This document shows, in pieces, positions 12,622 through 23,965 of a stretch of DNA of 64,000 nt. The notes under the pieces were generated by a model. The model was given only the letters and a program-made list of their open reading frames with translations, had not been told where the DNA came from and searched no databases. Source of the stretch: Atherix ibis (Eukaryota; Arthropoda; Insecta; Diptera; Athericidae); contig OY282605.1 of NCBI GenBank assembly GCA_958298945.1, forward strand, positions 26,576,811 through 26,640,810, given 5' to 3'. Made by a program: the position numbers and the translations under genes. Each line of letters begins with the position of its first letter. Within the stretch, counting starts at the first letter, position 1.

Positions 12622-13460
12622 ATTGGCCAATTTGCGCTTCATAAAGTTAAATTACATAAAACACACTTTATATTCTGATTTTATTAAAAATTTTATTTCG
12701 TTATATTGCCTAAATATTGCTATTATATAATAAATTTGAAATTACTTAAATTGCAAGCAGAACAGTTCTGTATAGGAATTGTTTTGTTTTAGGTAATTTT
12801 TTAAGGTATTTTGCACATTTCAGGCTGTAATTTGGCTATTATTTGATGTATGTTGATTTTTAATTCTCCAAATTTTTAAAAAGAATATCTGAGTTAATAT
12901 ATTTTTTTATATAATTTGATAAGAAAAATAAAGCTTGCCATCGTCAAATTACACGTTCTTTAAGCCCAAATAACATCACCAAATCTCGAAAATACGTGTC
13001 GTGGAAATTTTTTGCAAAAATAAATCAAAAATTTTTCTTGTTATGTTATGTATCTTGTTGTAGTATTTTATTAAAATTACATTTAGTAAAAATTTTAATC
13101 TTTAAGTTCAGGCCAAAAAATGTCACTTATCATACAGCCATAGTGCTTAGAATTGACATTAGCTGTCTCTGCCTCCTCATTTTCAAAGAAATATGGGCCT
13201 AAATGCACAGCAGATTTTCACTTTTTGTGGATACAGTGGCTTTTATACAGTCATTTATATTTCTCTTTTAAGAGTCCAAAATTGTGCTTATTGACGTATT
13301 AACCGAGTGAGAAATGTGCCGCATCGTTGGAGAAAATTTTGTTAAAAAATCAGCGTCCAAAACCGGTGTTGGGAAAATAACACCAAATCGGTGTATCTAT
13401 TGTGCAATTTTAATTTAATTACTTTAATATCAATTATTATGACATAATGGCAAATATAAT
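12622..13460 (-). mobile_element. DD41D (rosa-type) mariner relic hosting the Helitron
   Basis: Minus-strand blocks appear in order. At 13303-13341 KIFSNDAAHFSLG corresponds to the first catalytic block (family form KIIFSDEAHFSL). At 13095-13205 LGPYFFENEEAETANVN and YGCMISDIFWPEL are well preserved. At 12933-12990 RFGDVIW...RTCNLT is the third catalytic block. At 12770-12860 IIAKLQPEMCK is from the C-terminal helices. The left edge (about 12622, CCAATTTGCGCTT) resembles the edge of the relic at 59038. The other end is probably at 16437-16463 beyond the Helitron, where CTTTCCAAATTATAAAATGG matches ends of sister relics. Stops and indels make it inactive. Confidence 0.72.
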
Positions 13461-14355
13461 TCTAATTCTAAATAAATATAAAAATGAATGTCCGTTTTTG
13501 TGTGAGGCTTATAGACTCGAAAACTATCCATAAAATCTTTCCAATTTGTTCATTGAGTCTTGAGAATGGTTTCTATATAGTTCCGACACCCCTCCGGTAG
13601 GTGATGGTAGCTGTATATGCCAATTTTCAAACACATTAGCTCTATTCGATTGGGGAAAGTTTCCTACTGTGCAGTAGTTGTAGCTGTCATCATCTACTGT
13701 ACCTCGAACAAACGAGTAGATTGTCGCAGTAGTTGCGCATACTATTTAGGGTGGGGAAATTTTAGTTCCCGAACTGGAAATAGATGGCTTAGCGGGTTTG
13801 TTGGTTATGTTGAAGCGTCAAATTTTTGTTTTTATTGTTTATGTTTGCGTAAAATCAGTTTTTATTGTTTATGTGTGAATAAACTCAGTATTTTTGTTGA
13901 CTATTTTGAGGTTATATTTTACTGCTGTCAGTAAATTGTACATTTTATTGAGAATCTACTGCGAATTACTGCACAGTAGCAAAATTGGTCCAATTGTTTT
14001 TTTCGAAAACGTGAACAGAATGTCAATTCGATGTGAACTCATATGAACACCATAAAATATTATATTGGATATTGGTATAAAGAAGCAATTTGCAGCAATT
14101 TTCTTTGTTCGATTCAAACAGATATTTTTGCTTCATCTAAACAAGGATTTCAGTTCGCATGTGTTTTTAGACATCCTTTTCTTATTTTATACGACTATAG
14201 ACGAACATACAGATATGTCCTTATTATTATTTTTACCAAATATTACTCTAATGATATACAATGTTAAAACAGAGTTTCGAATATAAAAATTACCACAAAT
14301 TTGTCTTTTTTCAATTCTTTTTTTTCGGTTTTTTTTTTTTTTTAATTTACGTTAG

Positions 14356-14847
14356 CTCTGACTAATATCCTTTTATGTAAATGAAATTAAAATGAACATT
14401 CCAGGAGAAGCTACAACATATAAATCGATTGATACAGTTATGGAGCAAGAGGAAGCAGTGAATTATCCCACTGAATTTCTAAACTCACTGGATTTGCCAG
14501 GAATACCACCACCACCACATGTATTGAAATTGAAAATAGGAGTGCCCATCATTCTTCTCCGAAATATTAAGCCACCGCGTCTTTGCAATGGGACTAGACT
14601 TACGGTGAAAAAGTTGATGAATAATGTGATTGAAGAAACAATTTTGAATGGAAAATTTAAAGGAGAAGATGTATTGTTGCCAAGAATACCAATGATACTA
14701 ACTGATATGCCATTTGAATTTAAGCGCTTACAGTTTTCCATTCGACTCGCTTTCCCAATGACCATCAATAAAGCACAAGGACAATCTATACAAGTTTGTG
14801 GATTAAATCTAGAAAATCCTTGCTTCTCACATGGCCAACTATATGTA
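14356..14847 (+). pseudogene. Helitron Pif1-like helicase, C-terminal part, 5' segment
   Basis: This encodes the end of the RepHel helicase, which unwinds DNA during rolling-circle transposition. Seen in frame: [89 protein letters not shown] and [16 protein letters not shown]. These are the hallmark blocks of Helitron and other Pif1-type helicases, the later ones being helicase motifs V and VI. The frame opens without a credible upstream start, so the N-terminal helicase motifs and Rep domain were lost before the mariner arrived. At 14846-14847 the reading frame is cut at a TA by mariner A; it resumes at 16174. Confidence 0.88.
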
Positions 14848-16171
14848 CGAGGATCGTTCAATAAGTCCTTAGAAAATTCGAGAAATTCCGCTCGTAGTGT
14901 CGGTAAAGATTTTTTTTTGTAAGTCGAATTATTGACAGGAAAGCTGTATGTGTGCGTAAGTGAATAATTGTATGTATGTATATTTTTCAGCTCGATCCAT
15001 AGCGTAGGTCAATTTCTATCGTCGATTAAAGTTAACGACATTTATTTGTGCATAACAATGAAAAAAAGCGAGTTTAGGGCTGTCATCAAACATCTCCATT
15101 TGAAAGGTTTAAGCCCGAAAGAAATCAAAGCCGAGTTGGATGCAGTTCATGGCACATCTGCACCTGTGTTTGCAATGGTTTACAATTGGGTGAATGAATT
15201 TAAACGTGGCCGTTCATCTACAAAAGATGAACATCGTTCAGGACGCCCAGTTGAGGTGTCTCTCCTGAAATCATAGACAAAATCCATGATCTGATTTTGA
15301 ACGATCGGCGAATTAAAGTGCGTGAATTAGTTGAGGCCACGGGCAAATCACAAGGTACAGTCGCTTCAATTTTGCATGAAAAATTGTCCGTGAAAAAAAT
15401 TTCGGCAAGATGGGTGCCGCGTTTGCTCTCAGAGGAGAATAAGCGCGATCGTATAGTGGACTCTGAGGCTATGTTGGCACTCTTTCATCGCAATCCTGCC
15501 AAATTCCTTCATCGATATGTCACTGTGGACGAAACCTGGATTCACTACTACACTCCAGAAACGAAGAGACAGTCATCACAGTGGATTTTCAAGGGTGAAC
15601 CGGGCTCCGAAGAAGGCAAAAACTGTGCCATCGGCCGGCAAGTTGATGGCCACGGTCTTCTGGGATTCGCAGGGTATCATTTTTATCGACTACTTGGAAA
15701 AAGGAAAAACAATAACAGGAGCGTATTACGCGTCTTTATTGCAACGGTTGAGCGAGAAAATCAAAGAGAAACGCCCCCATCTGAAGAAGAAAAAAATCCT
15801 CTTGCATCAGGACAATGCCCGTGTGCACACCTGCGCTTTTTCCATGGCCAAAATTGTGGAATTGAGAATGGAATTGTTGCAGCATCCCGTTTATTCACCA
15901 GATTTAGCCCCGAGTGACTATTTTCTTTTCCCCAATCTGAAGAAATGGCTTGGCGGACGACGGTTCACTTCCAACGAGGACGTCATTGCTCAAACGGATG
16001 AGTATTTTGCAGAACTTCTGAAATCCTATTTTTTGGACGGGATAAAAATTTTGGAAAAACGGTTGGAAAAGTATACAGAGCTTAAAGGATATTATATTAT
16101 AAAATAAAATTTTTTTTTTTAAAAAACAGTTTTGTTCCATCTTTTTCTAAGGACTTATTGAACGACCCTCG
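14848..16171 (+). mobile_element. Mariner family A, copy 1, full length
   Basis: 1324 bp flanked by TA on both sides (14846-14847 and 16172-16173). The inverted ends, about 28 bp, share TCGTTCAATAAGTCCTTAG; the left end starts CGAGGATCG and the right end, inverted, CGAGGGTCG. Length, TA target and transposase place it in the mariner (DD34D) group. It sits inside the Helitron helicase gene. A second copy is at 26658-27912. Confidence 0.93.
15058..16107 (+). pseudogene. Mariner A transposase with a compensating frameshift pair
   Basis: DDE/D cut-and-paste transposase. The start MKKSEFRAVIKHLHLKG is chosen because copy 2 has the matching MEKSEF start. The N-terminal helix-turn-helix and the GRPVEVS linker lead to VHDETW-like block VTVDETWIHYY. 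Catalytic aspartates lie at 15528 (VDETW), 15811 (HQDNARVHT) and 15916 (LAPSDYF); the last two are 34 residues apart, the DD34D signature of mariners. One base is missing near 15264 and one extra G lies near 15603, so codons between are read in another frame (15297 on) before the original frame resumes to the stop at 16107. All three catalytic residues are still encoded, but no single frame holds them. Inactive as it stands. Confidence 0.9.
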
Positions 16172-16173
16172 TA

Positions 16174-16287
16174 GCATATTCAAGAGTTGGAAAACCATCT
16201 GATTTGTTTGTTTATGCACCAAATGGAATAACGAAAAATATTATATTATATATCCAAAAGCGTTGGAGTAATAATTGGAATAAATAA
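16174..16287 (+). pseudogene. Helitron Pif1-like helicase, last 37 codons after mariner A
   Basis: Skipping the mariner and one copy of the duplicated TA, the frame continues exactly with AYSRVGKPSDLFVYAPNGIT and ends at TAA 16285-16287. Family members end with (A)CSRVGxPxxLFVYAP, so this is the true C-terminus. The clean junction shows the mariner inserted into a then-open frame, and that the frame has gained no stop since then in this part. Confidence 0.88.
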
Positions 16288-16463
16288 TTATTTTATATCT
16301 ACTAATGGCATAAACCAAAAAAACATGTTTTAATTTTAACTGAATAAGGCCGAGCAACGCCGGGCAACGGGTAGCTAGTTCTAAATAATTTTTGCATAAT
16401 ATAATATTTCTAATAAAAATATTTTATACAACAAGGCTTTACTTTCCAAATTATAAAATGGAT

Positions 16464-18199
16464 AAATATTTATTATGGTAATTTTAACATTATTTCAAAA
16501 TAGGACATTTGCTAAAAATTCAAATTTTATTCTATTTACATCTCCTTATTATCAACTTTATTTTTTTTTAATTTTAGAAGATAGATTTTGACTATTTTCA
16601 ATGTTAATAAATTTTTACCTCTACAAATTACCAAGTTTAATATGAACCATAATTTCTCTAAATCAAAATTTAAAAAAATTTTATATCTAATTTTCTATAA
16701 TTAAATATAAAAGAAAAAAAAACAACAAACTAAAATTTAGTTTTATTGAATACATTTTATAAATTTTATTATATTAGTAATAATAATATAGAAAATGTTG
16801 TGTACTAAAAGAATTTTTCGTTGTTGCTATAAAACGATTTTCGAATATTCACTTTACAACTTTGTATCCCATTGGAAATCTAAGGGATATAAATAATACT
16901 TTAGTTGATTTGAAAATACCTTGTAAGTGAATAAGGGATATTCCTTATTGTGATTTTGTGTATAATCGATGTCATCGACCAAACAGAATCCAAACCTGGT
17001 AGTGAATGCGGAACGATAGACATACCACCCACCATTCCAGTAAGACTACTCTACTCACCTGTCTATCTGCATGCTAGGAATTTATAAAATTCAAATAAAA
17101 TTCCTCTATTCTCCCAGAATTTGTGTTCCCACTAAAATTCTGAGTAGGAAAATATATCATTTAGAATTGGTAGTGTCTCGTATTTACTGATACTGCCGAC
17201 AAAAACTCCTGTAAATCCTGATTTTATGTTATTCTACGAACTCAGAACATAGAGTTTAGAAACGTTTAAGTACATTCACTAATTCATAGGTGCTAGGCAA
17301 AAATTGTAGGTGCTACTTTGGATGGATTGCTAATCATTACGAACGCACCACAGCCACTGATGCTATAAAACACGATGTTGCTAATTGTTTTTGCACAATA
17401 TACCGATTTTGACATCAACCTTTGCCCATACCTTGGCCAAATGATAAAAACTCTTCATCGTCGTTAGCAAATCATCGAATCGATATTTTTCTATTTCTTA
17501 CCTTCCTGAGTTATGTACATTTCGTGAACAATGCCTCCTTCATGGATTTCATAAAATTAAATACTAAATCAATATGAGCCCTTGACATGTATGTTCTGAG
17601 CATGTTTCCACCTCATCTTCTTCCACAGCATATGCCATCACTTCATTTAGTTATCTGCTTATCAGAAAATGACTCCATACATTCCGCGAACATAAATACT
17701 CGTATATGAATTGTACCAAGGAACAAAAAAAATACCATGGAGATAATAATTATAATAAATTCTAACATAAACCAATACTAGATAATCCATCATCGAAATG
17801 CAAATAAATAATCGTGAATATGTGCATAAGAATAGCAATTGACACTCGTTGGATGCCTCGAAAAATGAATATTGATTCGTTTATGATCCTAATTACAGGT
17901 ATTTACCGCCGTTCTGCTTACCAAGTAGCACTGTTTTACTGCGGATTTCTAATTATTAAAAATATTAATATTGAATGTCTAAAAAATTTACCTCAAATGA
18001 GTAATGCATAAAACTGGAATATTTAATACCAACATGGAATTTAAATGGTAAACACTATCAACTTATTTTGATTAATTTAGGATAAAACTTATCTGTTCTC
18101 TGAAAAACCATTCTTTAGTCTGTAAGGACTTAAATATTTGTCAAAAATATTCTGTAAATAAAAGATTTTATAACAAAAATTTCATCTAAACAAAAAATT
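16464..18199. other. AT-rich spacer without recognisable gene
   Basis: No motif or repeat beyond short A/T runs. Small frames, such as 65 codons at 17814, are not supported. Confidence 0.45.
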
Positions 18200-20560
18200 A
18201 CAATCAAAAGTTTTACTGTAACAACTTTTGTAGAAACTATTTTTACTAAAAATTTTGACTGAAATTATATTTTTACTGAAAGTATTTTTACTGAAAATGT
18301 TTGTACTGTAAATATTTTTACTGAAAAATATTTTTACTGAAAATATTTTTACTGAAAATTTTTTACTGAACATATTTTTACTGGAAATATTTTTACTGAA
18401 ACTGTTTTTACTGAAACTAATTTAACTGAAAGTATTTTTACTAAAAATAATTTCACTGAAAATAATTTTACTGAAAATATGTTTCCTGAAAATATTTTTA
18501 CTGAAAATATTTTTACTGAAAATATTTTTACTGAAAATATTTTTACTGAAAATATTTTTACTGAAAATATTTTTACTGAAAATATTTTTACTGAAAATAT
18601 TTTTACTGAAAATATTTTTACTGAAAATATTTTTACTGAAAATATTTTTACTGAAAATATTTTTACTGAAACTATTTTTACTGAAAGTATTTTTACTGAA
18701 AGTATTTTTACTGAAAGTATTTTTACTGAAAATATTTTCACTGAAAATATTTTTGCTGAAAATATTTTTACTGAAAATATTTTTACTAAAAATAATTTCA
18801 CTGAACATATTTTTACTGAAAATATTTTTACTGAAAATGTTTGTACTGAAAATATTTTTACTGAAAATATTTTTACTGAAAACTTTTTTACTAAAAATAT
18901 TTTTACTGAAAACTTTTTTACTGAAAATATTTTTGCTGCAAACTTTTTTACTGAAAATATTTTTACTGAAAATATTTTTACTGAAAATATTTTTACTGAA
19001 AACTTTTTTACTGAAAATATTTTTACTGAAAACTTTTTTACTGAAAATATTTTTGCTGCAAACTTTTTTACTGAAAATATTTTTACTGAAAATATTTTTA
19101 CTGAAAATATTTTTACTGAAAATATTTTTATTGAAAACATTTTTACTGAAAATATTTTTACTGAAAACATTTTTACTGAAAATATTTTTACTGAAACTAT
19201 TTTTACTGAAAGTATTTTTACTGAAAATATTTTTACTGAAAATATTTTTACTAAAAATATTTTTACTGAAAATATTTCTACTGAAAATATTTTTACTGAA
19301 AATATTTTTACTGAAAATATTTTTACTGGAAATATTTTTACTGGAAATATTTTATCTCAAAATATTTTTACTGAAAATATTTTTACTGAAAATATTTTTA
19401 CTGAAAATATTTTTACTGAAAATATTTTTACTGAATATATTTTTACAGAAAATATTTTTTACTGAAAATATTTTTACTGAAAATATTTTTACTAAAAATA
19501 TTTTTACTGAAAATATTTGTACTGAAAATATTTTTACTGAAAATATTTTTACTGAAAATATTTTTACTGAAAATATTTTTACTGAAAATATTTTTACTGA
19601 AAATATTTTTACTGAAAATATTTTTACTGAAAATATTTTTACTGAAAATATTTTTACTGAAAATATTTTTACTGAAAATATTTTTACTGAAAATATTTTT
19701 ACTGAAAATATTTTTACTGAAATAATTTTTACTGAAAATATTTTTACTGAAAATATTTTTACTGAAAATATTTTTACTGAAAATATTTTTACTGAAAATA
19801 TTTTTACTGAAAATATTTTTACTGAAAATATTTTTACTGAAAATATTTTTACTGAAAATATTTTTACTGAAAATATTTTTACTGAAAATATTTTTACTGA
19901 AAATAATTTTACTGAAAATATTTTTACTGGAAATATTTTTACTGAAAATATTTTTAATGAAACTTTTTTTACTGATATTATTTTAACTGAAAATATTTTT
20001 ACTGAAATTATATTTTTACTGAAAATATTTTTATTGAAAATATTTTTACTGAAAATATTTTTACTGAAAATATTTTTACTGAAAATATTTTTACTGAAAA
20101 TATTTTTACTGAAAATATTTTTACTGAAAATATTTTACTGAAAATATTTTTACTGAAAATATTTTTACTGAAAATATTTTTACTGAAAATATTTTTACTG
20201 AAAATATTTTTACTGAAAATATTTTTACTGAAAATATTTTTACTGAAAATATTTTTACTGAAAATATTTTTACTGAAAATATTTTTACTGAAAATATTTT
20301 TACTGAAAATATTTTTACTGAAAATAATTTTACTGAAAATAATTTTACTGAAAATATTTTTACTGGAAATATTTTTACTGAAAATATTTTTAATGAAACT
20401 TTTTTTACTGATATTATTTTAACTGAAAATATTTTTAATGAAATTATATTTTTACTGAAAATATTTTTATTGAAAATATTTTTACTGAAAATATTTTTAT
20501 TGAAAATATTTTTACTGAAAATATTTTTAGTGGAAATTTTTTACTGGAAATTCTTTTACC
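18200..20560. repeat. 15-bp satellite, unit ACTGAAAATATTTTT
   Basis: About 155 head-to-tail copies span roughly 2.35 kb. The core (about 18480-18720, 19350-19900, 20030-20330) is almost perfect while both edges drift, the usual result of unequal exchange. Variant units are duplicated in blocks: lines of 60 bases at 18901 and 19021 are identical (a 120-bp, eight-unit shift), and a block of about 150 bp from 19909 recurs near-perfectly 436 bp downstream. Each unit contains the palindrome AAAATATTTT. Because 15 is a multiple of three, four of six frames stay open, giving TENIF, LKIFL, KNIFS and KIFSV repeats. These frames are by-products of the array. Confidence 0.95.
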
Positions 20561-22239
20561 GAACATTTTTTAAAGTGAAAATGTTTTTACTTAAATTAAA
20601 TTATATTAGACATTTTCAGGTAAATTTTTTTACATGAAACCTTTTTCACCGAGATAAACATTTATTTACCAAAAATAGTTTTTTTGGAGATTTCTTGAAA
20701 GAAAATCTAGTTCGTGAAAATATTTATTCAAAAATATTTAACGAACTACTTATTTTATTGCCCAATTGCGTACATTTGCTGAGGTAAATAAAGTTAAATA
20801 GACAAAATTGGGTTTTAAAAAAACTTCTTCAAGAGCAATTGCTAATTGTATCTTTTCAAACTTTACCTTACAGAATAATAATCGAAATTTATTTATGATT
20901 TCATAACAATTAAAAAAAAATGAATTTGTAAATCCTTTGATATGACACAGAACAATACTGTCAAATTTATATTTACTAAACCCATTAACAATCCCAACAA
21001 ATCATATTTTTTTCATCTTTTATGAATTCAAGATACTCAAAGCTTAGAAAATAATGCCAGGTAAAAAATAATATGACTTTTGAAATCTTGACCTTGTCAT
21101 TGTGGGGATTTGAAATCTTTTTACTTGAATTTATTTAGACTGCACTGTACGCCTTCATAAGAACCGTCGAAACACTGAATAAAATTTTTTGTCTAGTTTT
21201 TTACTCTAATTTATCAATTGCTGTTGTTATTTTTTTATTTGTATTCAATAAATTTTTTTTATCTGATCAGATAATAGTTTCTTTTCTACAAATTTATCTG
21301 TCATCGGCCACAAAAGATGTTTTCCTCTAGTAGATTTCTTGAATAAAAATGAAATAATTTTGATTTGTTAAAGAGTGCACTTGACCATTTAATATGTCAG
21401 TCAGTCATTTTGATATTGTAATTATTTAAGATAACAACATGATTACGACTGTGATTGAATCAAAGAGAAAAGTTTGAAATTTTTCAAGAGAAATAAGGTA
21501 GACGCGTAGAGCTGGAGGTGGTGGTTCCCTATTAATTTATAAGCAAGAGGCTCCTTAGTCATACACAAAAATGATCATTCGATTGTGCTACTTTTTGGAA
21601 CCACTTATATTATACGCGTAGATTCAAATGTCATCAGGTCATGCGTATCTTTGTCAGCATTTTAGGCTATTTTCTAATTCATAAAAATATGTTTAATATT
21701 AAATAAAATACAAATTTATTAGTGCAGTCGAAAAAATAAATTAAATTATGAATTATTGAAGCGTCTTTTTTTTTAAACTGTATCTTTTTTTATAGACAAA
21801 TTATTTTGAAATGTACAAATTTAAAAAAAAATCGTTTAACTATTAAATGGGTTTTATTTAAAAGAAATGTACTTAAAAAAATTTTATTTTTAATTTTCAA
21901 TTACTAGAAAATATTGTCAATGAGCATAAATTTCAATAAAATGAGAAGTCATAAGGTTCATAAAAAAATAGATGCCGAAATTTATAAAATGGTTAAACCA
22001 TTTTGCTATATGGCAAAATAGCTCTATTTTTTTATAATTATTATTAAAATATATTATTTTAAAAATAAATATTATTTATTTTGATATTTGCCATTTTATA
22101 TAATGGATTGGATAACAAAAAAAAATTATGATAATTGATGCTGATTATACGAACAACATTTTCTTCTGTGATATGACTCAACTCTTGATATGTGAAAACA
22201 ATGAGGTTCTAAAAACCAAAAATTGGTAGTGAAAATGTC
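20561..22239. other. AT-rich spacer with inverted repeats near 21985-22025
   Basis: No gene seen. Around 21985-22025 are two overlapping short inverted repeats (AAAATGGTT / AACCATTTT, then TTTTGC / GCAAAA). They are probably the edge of a decayed DNA transposon. Confidence 0.4.
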
Positions 22240-22498
22240 TAGTGTCCATATTGGTCTGAAGGTGTTATTGGATCATATTTCATTGCGGAAGACCGTCTAT
22301 GCCGGTATGATAGCTGATTTTTTTTCAGAGCGCGTAATTTCGAGATTTCGAGGTAATGTTAATTGTCCCCTTAAATTGTGAGATTTGATGTCGTTGAATT
22401 TTTTCTAGTAAGTTTCCATAAAATATCTTATAAATATTAATAATTTTTTAGTTTTAAGAGCAATTAATAATAGAAATCTGGCAAATAACGGCCTAATA

Positions 22499-23769
22499 TA
22501 AGTTGTAGTAAAAATAAATCCATTATTTTTGCATTAAATTGAAGGTTTTATTTAGCATAGATAGAATGATACGATTTAGGTCAAATATGCACCGTTTTGT
22601 TCGATAACTTGTTGTTATTTTGGAGGTAATTTCATAATGCCTTCTTCACAGAAACCCTCGTCCCTATTGGCAAAAAACTGGGACAGTCAATTTTCACAAT
22701 CTTTTCTTGAGGCGAATTTTTCACCTGCAAAATCATTCGTCATAGACAGGAAGAGGTGGTAATCACTTGGTGCCAGGTCCGGACTATAAGGTGGATGCAT
22801 AAGAACATCCCAACCAAGGTCCCGGAACTTCTGGCGAGTCACTATCGATGTATGCGGCCTGGCGTTGTCCTGATGGAACACAATTCCTCTCCTATTGGGC
22901 AAAGCTGGCCGCTTCTGGGCGATTGCTTCTTTCAGACGGTCCAATTGTTGACAGTATAGGTCCGAATTAAGAGTTCAGCCGTAGGGGAGCAGCTCATAGT
23001 AGGTGATTCCCCGCCAGTCCCACCAAACACACAGCAAAACCTTCCTGGCTGTCAATCCTGGCTTGACCACCGTTTGGGCGGGGTGACCGCGATTTGACCA
23101 CGACCGTTTTCGCTTGACGTTGTCGTAAGTGACCCACTTTTCATCACCAGTAACCATCCGCTTCAGAAATGGATCGATATTGTGGCGATTCAGCAGCGAT
23201 TCGCAGATGGAAATTCGCTTCATGAGGTTTTTTTGCGATAATTCGTGTGGCTTCTTTTTTTATACAGCCTTATTTAAGTGGTTCCAAACAAATTTTTCTG
23301 CAATGTTTAGCTCCTGGGCAATCGAAACAGTGCTTACGTGACGGTCGGACTCGACGATTTCCATTATTTTATCGACATTTTCGACAATTGGCCTTCCAGA
23401 GCGTGGTGCATCTTTGACATCAAAATTACCGGAACGGAATCGACGAAACCAAAATTGCGCATGATTGGCTGTTACAGTATCAGGACCATAAGCACTATTC
23501 ACATGTTCAGCTGCCTGCTTTGAGTTTTCGGCTTTATCGAAGAAAAACTGTAAAATATGGCGTATTTTCTCTTTGTTGGTGTCCATCTTTGACGCGTGCT
23601 AAAAAAATACTGAGTCAAGTAATCACAAAACTTTATCAGAAGCTTTTTTAGTACGAAATCTTATCTTTCTAACGCCATCTAGTGCAACCCGATCCCTTTT
23701 ACAACGGAAGATACAGACTTCTAAAGCCATCTATTGGCAAAATAATGGATTACTTTTTACTACAACTTA
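22499..23769 (-). mobile_element. Mariner family B, copy 1, full length
   Basis: 1271 bp with ends TAAGTTGTAGTAAAAA... on the left and the inverse on the right, flanked by TA (22497-22498, 23770-23771). The flanks CTAA and TTAG extend the apparent symmetry by chance or by target preference. It lies in the rosa-type relic described at 22243-23965. A shorter copy is at 48266-49253. Confidence 0.9.
22576..23586 (-). pseudogene. Mariner B transposase, broken
   Basis: It starts MDTNKEKIRHILQFFFDK at 23586, with the first helix-turn-helix, then FWFRRFRSGNFDVKDAPRSG and the GRP linker. Catalytic blocks: MVTGDEKWVTYDN, FHQDNARPHTS and YSPDLAPSDYHLF, with 34 residues between the second and third aspartates (DD34D). 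The C-terminus reads YLT and stops at 22576. Lesions: a deletion around 23255 near the end of the first frame, removing the equivalent of LDVWV; CGA-to-TGA stops at 22975-22977 and 22687-22689; and a TAA in place of a Trp codon near the C-terminus. All three aspartates survive. The subfamily is uncertain. Confidence 0.88.
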
Positions 23770-23965
23770 TATTAGCACGAAATGTGCGAAAAAGTTATCA
23801 AAAATTATATTAAAAAGTTCGACTCCAGCAAGAAGTTGTTTGATATTTATTAAATTATTTTTATAATTTTTTATATAATGGCAAAATTTAGTCAATAAAA
23901 TTCATTAAAAAATTAATCAATATTTAAATTCAAATGTTCTTAAATGAATCTGTTCCTTCCAAAAG

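Larger units (their letters stand above)
13461..16378 (+). mobile_element. Internally deleted Helitron with mariner A inside
   Basis: The 3' end is GAGCAACGCCGGGCAACGG, then GTAGCTAG (16371-16378), followed by a host T at 16379. That is the CTAG-T terminus preceded by a GC-rich, weakly self-complementary stretch expected of Helitrons. The 5' end is placed near 13461, where TCTAATTC leads into ATAAAAATGAATGTCCG, a start typical of animal Helitrons; it could be off by a few bases. Between the ends lies only the C-terminal part of a Pif1-like helicase, split by mariner A at 14848-16171. Without that insert the Helitron is about 1.6 kb, so it is a nonautonomous derivative. No Rep (HUH) motif was seen. 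Confidence 0.72.
22243..23965 (+). mobile_element. DD41D (rosa-type) relic hosting mariner B
   Basis: Plus-strand translation before the insert: YWSEGVIGSYFIAED (22248-22292) and YAGMIADFF, matching GGIIGPYFF and RYRAMITDFF. Then VISRFRGNVN...DLMSLNFF at 22330-22405 is the third catalytic block. Right after mariner B ends, EMCEKVIKNYIKKFDSSKK (about 23780-23838) continues with the C-terminal helices. The right edge TTCCAAAAGTTAAATTGG near 23945-23965 resembles ends of sister relics. The transposase is thus split by the mariner, and the region between blocks one and three is partly deleted. Confidence 0.7.

Noticed and set aside
15297..15917. Separate 206-codon gene
   Set aside because: It is the frameshifted middle of mariner A transposase plus an out-of-frame tail.
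18349..20141. Open frames of 128-462 codons on both strands
   Set aside because: Every one is a five-residue repeat imposed by the 15-bp satellite.
18200..20560. CRISPR-like array
   Set aside because: Units are contiguous with no spacers; the context is eukaryotic.
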